Assembly (NCBI GenBank): GCA_947177925.1
Contig: CAMWWJ010000031.1
Coordinates: 1-17,481 of the forward strand
DNA length: 17,481 bases
DNA from: an uncultured Lachnospiraceae bacterium
GTDB lineage: Bacteria; Bacillota; Clostridia; Lachnospirales; Lachnospiraceae
Direction: 5' to 3'
Made by a program: the position numbers and the translations under genes
The notes under the pieces: model-generated
Databases searched by the model: none
What the model was told of the DNA's origin: nothing
What the model saw: the letters and a program-made list of their open reading frames with translations, nothing else
In this document: in pieces, positions 13,061 through 17,481 of the stretch
Position numbering within the stretch: position 1 is the stretch's first letter
How the letters are laid out: each line of letters opens with the position of its first letter

Positions 13061-15757
13061 ATGCATATAGATTATGATGAGCTGAAATTGACAGACCTGA
13101 TTGATAGGAAAGTTTTGCAGAAGATACAGGATGGTTTTTCCGATATGACAGGAATGGCGGCTCTCACAACGGAACGTGATGGCACGGCTGTGACAAAAGG
13201 CAGCAACTTTTCGGATTTCTGCATGAAATATACAAGGTGCTCAGAGCTGGGCTGTGCGCGCTGTGAGCAATGCGACAGCCAGGGTGCAAGCCTTGCGTTA
13301 GAGCACGGGGAATCTGTCGTTTATTTCTGCCATGCAGGTCTTATGGATTTTGCTGCTCCGATTATGGCAGAAGGGAAAATGGTCGGCTGTTTTATCGGAG
13401 GCCAAGTGCTCACAGAGGCTCCGGACCCGGTGCAGATAAGGGAGATTGCGGCGGAGATCGGCGTTGATGAAGATGAATATGTGGAAGCTGCGAACCGGGT
13501 ATGTATTATCGAGCGGGAGAAGATAGACAGAGCGGCAAAATTCCTTCATATGGTGGCAGAGGTTTTGTCCGATATGGCTTATGGAAAATATCTTGTCTAC
13601 CAGGCAAATAAGGATCTTGAACGTTCCTCGCATATGAAGTCCGATTTTCTTGCCAATATGAGCCATGAAATCAGAACGCCCATGAATGCAGTAATCGGTA
13701 TGGCGGAGCTGGCGCTCAGGGAGCAGCTTCCCCCGGCTGCAAGGGATTACATTAACCAGATCAAAGATGCAGGGAAATCATTGCTCACCATCATCAATGA
13801 TATTCTTGATTTTTCCAAGATAGAATCCGGAAAAATGGACATCAATGAAGTGGAATATGAATGGATGTCTATGGGGTATGATATTGCGAATATTATCATG
13901 ACGAGGTTGAAAGATAAAGATATAGAACTGATTATTGATGTTGTGCCGGATCTGCCCTGTAAGCTCTGGGGCGATAACATCAGGATTAAGCAGGTGTTGC
14001 TGAATCTTGCCAATAATGCGGTAAAATTTACTACAGAAGGCAGGATTCTTTTGAAAGTGGATTACCGAAAGATAGCATCAGATCAGATAGAAGTACATAT
14101 TTGTGTTGAGGATACCGGAATTGGTATCAGGGAAGATGATCTCAGCAAGTTGTTCCAGTCTTTCCAGCAGGTGGACAGTAAGAGAAACCGCAATATAGAA
14201 GGAACGGGTCTCGGACTTGCAATCTCTAAGAGGTTGATGGAATTGATGGATGGAGATATCCGGGTGGAAAGCGAATATGGAAAGGGAAGCAGGTTCTCCG
14301 TTGTCTATCCCCAGAAAGTCATAGACGAGACGTCGGCGATTGTGATTAAGGAGCCGGATTCCATTCTGATGGCAGGGTTAATATCCAATCCATATGTATG
14401 GGAAGGACTCAGCACGGATGCCGGGCATCTGGGTTTAGAGTGTATCCGTCTGCATTCGGAAAAAGAATTTGACCTTCTTTTGAATGATAAGAGAACGTTT
14501 CTTTTCATCGACCATCCTATGTTCACGGAAGTGGTGGAGGAATATGTCAGGAACCATCCGGAGATTACGGCGATTCTTTTAATAGGCTTTTATGACCAGG
14601 TGGAATACCATATTCCCAACCTCCTTGTGGTAAGAAAACCTCTGTTTGTGCTGAATCTTGCTTTAATATTAAACGGGGAACAGCTGCATATTGATAACAA
14701 CGAAGAAAAAGAATATGATTTTATAGCCCCTGATGCCCATGTGCTCATTGTAGATGACAATGCCGTCAATCTGACTGTTGCAGAAGGGCTGTTAGAACCA
14801 TTGAAAATGCATATAGATACCGTAACCAGCGGTCAGGCTGCTATTGACAAGATTCAGAATTTCCACTACGACATTGTGTTTATGGATCATATGATGCCGG
14901 AGATGGATGGCGTGGAGGCAACGCATATCATTCGACAACGCTATTACGGATATGATGAAATGCCGATTATAGCCCTTACAGCAAATGCAATGGAAGGGAC
15001 AAGAGAGATGTTCTGCCGGGAGGGAATGAACGATTTTGTCGCCAAACCCATTGAAATCCTCATTTTGGTGGATAAAGTTAAAAAATGGCTTTCGCCGGAG
15101 AAGATTAAGAAAGTAAATAGGGGGTTCCGTGTATCAGAAACAAACAAGATGCATGGAAGCACAGAACCGGTTGTGATAGGGGATCTTGATACAAAAACAG
15201 CTATGGGATTCTTTTCCAATGAGGAACTGTTCTTTAAGACGTTAAAAGTCTATTACCGCAGTATTAAGAAGAAAGCAGAAACTATCAAATATATGGAAGA
15301 ACAGGAGGATTGGACGGGATATACTATTGAAGTCCATGCACTGAAGAGCGCTTCCAGGCAGATTGGTGCAATGTCCTTGTCAGAGAAAGCAGCTGCTATG
15401 GAGGAAGCAGGAAACGCAAGGGATTCTGCCGCAATACATAAATGTACGGACGAGATGCTTGAGCAGTATCTTGGATATATTCCGATACTGGCGCCCTTCT
15501 GTGAAGAAGAGGAGAAAAATGAAGCGGATAAGAAAGAGATTTCAAACGATACGTTGAAAGACTTCTTTGCAAAGATGGCGTCAGCCGTGGATGATCTGGA
15601 CATGGACCAGATGGAAGAAGTAATTAATAAGATGAATGAGTACCACTATGAGGATGAGCAGCGTGAATTATTTAGAAAGCTGGCGGAAGCAGTAGAAGAA
15701 GTTGACGTTGATTTATGTGGGGAGATATTGAAAGAGTGGGAGAGTAAGCTGGAATAG
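13061..15757 (+). CDS. PocR-domain hybrid histidine kinase (HisKA-HATPase-REC-REC-Hpt)
   Basis: An 898-residue kinase with no membrane segment, so it is probably cytosolic. Residues about 10-180 form a PocR ligand-binding domain with the cysteines in FCMKYTRCSELGCARCEQC and the CHAGLMDFAAPI and CFIGGQVL blocks. A short coiled coil leads to HisKA with H202 in NMSHEIRTPMNAVIGM. The ATPase has an N box (IKQVLLNLANNAVKF, about 308-322), VEDTGIGI (about 347-354) and GTGLGLAISKR (about 381-391). About 433-543 is a degenerate receiver-like domain (FLFIDHPMFTE). About 558-680 is a full receiver (VDDN, D609 in VFMDHMMPEMDG, ALTA, AKP). The Hpt domain has H759 in HALKSASRQIG. A helical acidic tail (about 800-898) is unassigned. 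ATG 13061 is chosen with AAAGGA at 13047-13052; an earlier TTG at 13055 is poorly spaced. All elements of an internal His-Asp-His relay are present, with the upstream regulator as likely partner. Confidence 0.94.
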   Translation: MHIDYDELKLTDLIDRKVLQKIQDGFSDMTGMAALTTERDGTAVTKGSNFSDFCMKYTRCSELGCARCEQCDSQGASLALEHGESVVYFCHAGLMDFAAPIMAEGKMVGCFIGGQVLTEAPDPVQIREIAAEIGVDEDEYVEAANRVCIIEREKIDRAAKFLHMVAEVLSDMAYGKYLVYQANKDLERSSHMKSDFLANMSHEIRTPMNAVIGMAELALREQLPPAARDYINQIKDAGKSLLTIINDILDFSKIESGKMDINEVEYEWMSMGYDIANIIMTRLKDKDIELIIDVVPDLPCKLWGDNIRIKQVLLNLANNAVKFTTEGRILLKVDYRKIASDQIEVHICVEDTGIGIREDDLSKLFQSFQQVDSKRNRNIEGTGLGLAISKRLMELMDGDIRVESEYGKGSRFSVVYPQKVIDETSAIVIKEPDSILMAGLISNPYVWEGLSTDAGHLGLECIRLHSEKEFDLLLNDKRTFLFIDHPMFTEVVEEYVRNHPEITAILLIGFYDQVEYHIPNLLVVRKPLFVLNLALILNGEQLHIDNNEEKEYDFIAPDAHVLIVDDNAVNLTVAEGLLEPLKMHIDTVTSGQAAIDKIQNFHYDIVFMDHMMPEMDGVEATHIIRQRYYGYDEMPIIALTANAMEGTREMFCREGMNDFVAKPIEILILVDKVKKWLSPEKIKKVNRGFRVSETNKMHGSTEPVVIGDLDTKTAMGFFSNEELFFKTLKVYYRSIKKKAETIKYMEEQEDWTGYTIEVHALKSASRQIGAMSLSEKAAAMEEAGNARDSAAIHKCTDEMLEQYLGYIPILAPFCEEEEKNEADKKEISNDTLKDFFAKMASAVDDLDMDQMEEVINKMNEYHYEDEQRELFRKLAEAVEEVDVDLCGEILKEWESKLE

Positions 15758-15762
15758 ACAAT

Positions 15763-15800
15763 ACCTCATCTGTTTACAGACAGGTGAGGTGTGTTTTTCT
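15763..15800 (+). terminator. Rho-independent terminator of the kinase operon
   Basis: ACCTCATCTGT (from 15763) pairs with ACAGGTGAGGT (to 15790), one T-G pair, short loop, followed by GTG and a T-run. It lies 5 bases after the kinase stop. Confidence 0.85.
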
Positions 15801-16331
15801 TATAGGAAATTCCAGTTCGTTTATGAATGAAACAAATTTTCATGGAGATATTATAGGTGAACTTTGAAGATGAAAAAGACTATATTATGAGAATAATAAA
15901 AGAAATGGTTAGAGTATTATTTTCGCTTATGCTTGGAAAAAAGTGTGTTTCTACACATAAATAATACTTTGTCTACAGCCATCCTTTACGGCATAATGCG
16001 CCATCTCAGATAAAGCAGACAGGGCATACCCTTTTCGGCATTCTTCATCAATTTTGTATGCAAATGTTAATGCAAGGTTGCATAGTGTACTAATATGTTA
16101 AATTTTATAGAATTGTGTGTCACCGTTTCTTTTATATCTAAAGTTTAGGTGTTATGATAAGAATTGGCTCTTTAGAACGTCATAAAATAGGATATAATAT
16201 AAAAAGTTTATTGCAAAAAATTACCATCAGAGGCAGATTTGTGAATAATAAAAAATGGACATAATAAACGATATGGAATTTACTTCTTTATTTCAATAAT
16301 CAAAAAAGCTGATTGACAATGCCGAAGCAAT
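15801..16331 (-). other. 531-base gap with a small unidentified minus-strand open frame
   Basis: Mostly AT-rich, no full gene. On the minus strand 16097-15951 is an open stretch reading NLALTFAYKIDEECRKGYAL, SALSEMAHYAVKDGCRQSII, then stop. Its composition looks like real protein, and IDEECRKGYALSAL faintly recalls the acetyl-CoA loop of a GNAT enzyme, so it may be a fragment of a lost acetyltransferase. It has no start context. The remainder (about 16100-16331) shows nothing I can support. Confidence 0.3.
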
Positions 16332-16436
16332 ATGGGACAGATGCAGATGTATGTCAATTATTATGACCGTTATATAAGAATCAAAGGAGAAAATCCAACT
16401 ATCGACATTCTGCTTTGCAAAAAGAGTGAGGCATAG
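16332..16436 (+). pseudogene. Remnant of a DUF1016/YhcG-type PDDEXK nuclease
   Basis: A 34-residue frame from ATG 16332 reads MGQMQMYVNYYDRYIRIKGE then NPTIDILLCKK and stops at 16434. From memory, this matches the conserved GQMQMYVNYYDR...ENPTIGIILCK segment in the C-terminal nuclease domain of DUF1016 (YhcG) proteins, which are about 350 residues long and linked to restriction-modification and defence loci. Upstream in-frame stops and the lack of a ribosome binding site show it is a fragment. The terminator at 16461 may be the original one of the lost gene. Confidence 0.7.
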
Positions 16437-16460
16437 AAATCTTTCCGTTTTTTTGCTTTA

Positions 16461-16505
16461 TCAGGGCTGATTTTGACATTACTAAAATCAGCCCTGATTT
16501 TTTCT
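16461..16505 (+). terminator. Perfect 14-bp terminator hairpin
   Basis: TCAGGGCTGATTTT (16461-16474) pairs perfectly with AAAATCAGCCCTGA (16484-16497) around a 9-base loop, followed by six T. It reads in the plus direction, after the DUF1016 remnant. On the minus strand the hairpin lies just after the hydrolase stop but is not followed by a T-run. Confidence 0.85.
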
Positions 16506-16506
16506 T

Positions 16507-17070
16507 TCAATGAGTTCCCTTGCAGAAATCCATTGTCCTTTGCATGACATCCTTTAAGATTTCAAGATTTTTCAATGTGTCATTGCATTCGAGGGAATGA
16601 TTGCAGTCATCATATACCGTTAGCGGAATATGATTTGCATTTGAGAGTCGGATAATTTCATCCGTATTGCTCCATGAGTCTTCTGTTCCAATAAAACCAA
16701 TTGCATGATTCGGATTAAAAAGGTAAGTCTGTGCAAGAGGTGTATATAAAATGTGTTTTGCACTTTTTAATCTATATTTCTCCGCAAACGATGTTGCAAT
16801 GATTGTACCGATGCTTTTTGAAATAAAAAGCACATCGTCATAATCAGACCAGGAAATGTCTGCAAGCTCAGCTTCAGTCTGTAAAAACAGTGCTTCATAT
16901 GTTTCTTTCATTTTCTCATCATTACCGCGGATATTTCCGGTGTTATATGTGTAGCTTATATTTCTATAATTCTTATACCCCAGTTCACAGGCGATATTCC
17001 TACTATAATATAAAAGGGGTTTGTCACAGTGGTATCCTATACCCGGAAAGTAAACAGCTATCTTCGACAT
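16507..17070 (-). CDS. Small alpha/beta-hydrolase family protein
   Basis: A 187-residue cytosolic protein with the layout of a short alpha/beta-hydrolase. Strand 1 is KIAVYFPGIGYHCDKPLLYY, with the oxyanion-type P-G-I-G. The nucleophile elbow is L-F-I-S84-K-S86-I-G-T, so the first Gly of G-x-S-x-G is replaced by Ser. A late acid D131 is in GFIGTEDSW, and H158 is in DDCNHSLE. The triad S86/D131/H158 is therefore plausible but not proven. AAAGGA lies 7 bases before the ATG on the minus strand. It is transcribed away from yjdF and alone. Substrate unknown; esterase or dienelactone-hydrolase-like activity is possible. Confidence 0.8.
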   Translation of the reverse strand: MSKIAVYFPGIGYHCDKPLLYYSRNIACELGYKNYRNISYTYNTGNIRGNDEKMKETYEALFLQTEAELADISWSDYDDVLFISKSIGTIIATSFAEKYRLKSAKHILYTPLAQTYLFNPNHAIGFIGTEDSWSNTDEIIRLSNANHIPLTVYDDCNHSLECNDTLKNLEILKDVMQRTMDFCKGTH

Positions 17071-17106
17071 AATATTTCCTTTCAGTTTTTAATATCTTTT
17101 CATTAG

Positions 17107-17115
17107 ATAATACCA
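17107..17115 (-). promoter_or_regulatory. Possible extended -10 promoter for the hydrolase
   Basis: On the minus strand TGGTATTAT (an extended -10, TG-N-TATTAT) lies about 37 bases before the hydrolase ATG. No good -35 box was found. Confidence 0.35.
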
Positions 17116-17193
17116 TAAATTCATTGCTATATCTATTTTCTTTTTGTTAAATTTCAAGTCATTCAGCACTAGAAGAAGAATTTATGCAAAAAT

Positions 17194-17233
17194 ATATGGC
17201 AGTTCGCAGTAATAAGCGGATTGCCATATTTTT
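17194..17233 (+). terminator. Terminator-like hairpin between divergent genes
   Basis: Arms 17194-17207 and 17216-17229 pair over 14 positions, with two G-U pairs and an 8-base loop, followed by four T. A run of A just before it could let it work on the minus strand too. It lies between divergent genes, where no transcript is expected to end, so it may belong to a lost gene. Confidence 0.6.
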
Positions 17234-17279
17234 ATGGAAAAACGGATGTCCATGTGATAATATGTAGGAGCAAAGATAA

Positions 17280-17400
17280 AAACACAACGCAAGATAATCT
17301 TGTAGAACTGGTAGGTAGTCCAGTCGCACCATTTTGGTGTAAGTAGCCCTCCCTCCTTAGGGTCGTCCGTTCTTTGTTCATTACAATCATTTTAAGGAGG
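17280..17400 (+). promoter_or_regulatory. yjdF riboswitch
   Basis: The leader in front of yjdF has the features expected of the yjdF motif RNA (Rfam yjdF class, from memory), which binds aromatic heterocyclic compounds and controls translation. It is about 120 bases long, rich in short complementary segments, and directly precedes a YjdF start. CCTCCTTA at 17352-17359 is fully complementary to TAAGGAGG at 17393-17400, the ribosome binding site of yjdF, which gives an obvious way to hide it. A -10-like TGTGATAAT at 17253-17261 may start the transcript. Exact borders are approximate. Confidence 0.75.
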
Positions 17401-17407
17401 AATTGTC

Positions 17408-17481
17408 ATGGACAAAGTATCGGGAAAATTGACAGTATTTTTTGAAGAACCATTTTGGGTGGGAGTGTTTGAACGTGTATC
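17408..17481 (+). CDS. yjdF: YjdF family protein (5' part only)
   Basis: The first 24 codons of a YjdF/DUF2992 protein: MDKVSGKLTVFFEEPFWVGV, then FERV, cut off by the window edge. This N-terminus is highly characteristic of the family, whose members are about 130-150 residues long, cytosolic, and of uncertain biochemical role. The ribosome binding site AAGGAGG (17394-17400) is 7 bases before the ATG and is complementary to a segment of the upstream riboswitch. Confidence 0.9.
   Translation, partial: MDKVSGKLTVFFEEPFWVGVFERV

Noticed and set aside
13270..13467. 65-codon Arg/Cys/Gly-rich plus-strand frame inside the kinase
   Set aside because: An out-of-frame shadow of the PocR domain coding sequence.

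Overview
The window looks like part of a low-GC Gram-positive genome, most likely a gut Clostridia/Lachnospiraceae species. The evidence is AAGGAGG-type ribosome binding sites, SigA-like promoters with 17-bp spacers, rho-independent terminators, and families typical of that group (YitT/DUF2179, YjbR-DUF3795, WYL regulators, HicAB, PocR-hybrid kinases, a yjdF riboswitch). No rRNA, tRNA or CRISPR array was seen. This placement comes from family recognition and composition only.

Layout. 1-1.5 kb is a very AT-rich block: a four-CxxC zinc-ribbon protein, a tiny hydrophobic ORF, a one-helix membrane protein and an overlapping LPO_1073/Vpar_1526-like protein. The last two share an almost identical T-Q-[VI]-[GA]-x-Q-N-N-Y-Y motif. 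1.9-3.2 kb holds a lipoprotein with a DUF3298/RsiV-like C-terminus, then a strong terminator and a broken relaxase-like fragment. 4.0-5.6 kb is a WYL regulator plus a YjbR-DUF3795 protein, followed by a decayed GyrI-like gene and a possibly structured leader in front of a PhnB/VOC protein. 6.6-7.6 kb holds hicAB, with hicA frameshifted, and a fragment of a tyrosine integrase. 7.7-8.6 kb is a YitT transporter-like protein. 8.8-11.9 kb is a run of small stand-alone enzymes (GNAT, HAD phosphatase, SAM methyltransferase) interleaved with three broken genes. 12.1-15.8 kb is a well-preserved two-gene signalling operon: a response regulator with a degenerate first receiver, and an 898-residue soluble PocR-HisKA-HATPase-REC-REC-Hpt hybrid kinase. 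15.8-17.5 kb has a DUF1016 nuclease remnant, a minus-strand alpha/beta-hydrolase, and a yjdF riboswitch with the start of yjdF.

Overall this is an accessory region with heavy gene decay: about nine remnants, several broken by 1-base shifts. Relaxase and integrase fragments point to past mobile-element traffic. The main candidate for an undescribed system is the pair at 471-1488. A C-terminal RHIM/BASS-like motif on a membrane protein is repeated at the N-terminus of its downstream partner, which is the geometry known for bacterial amyloid-signalling pairs. The partner here is not an NLR-type protein. The functional reading is inference; the shared motif and gene overlap are directly visible.
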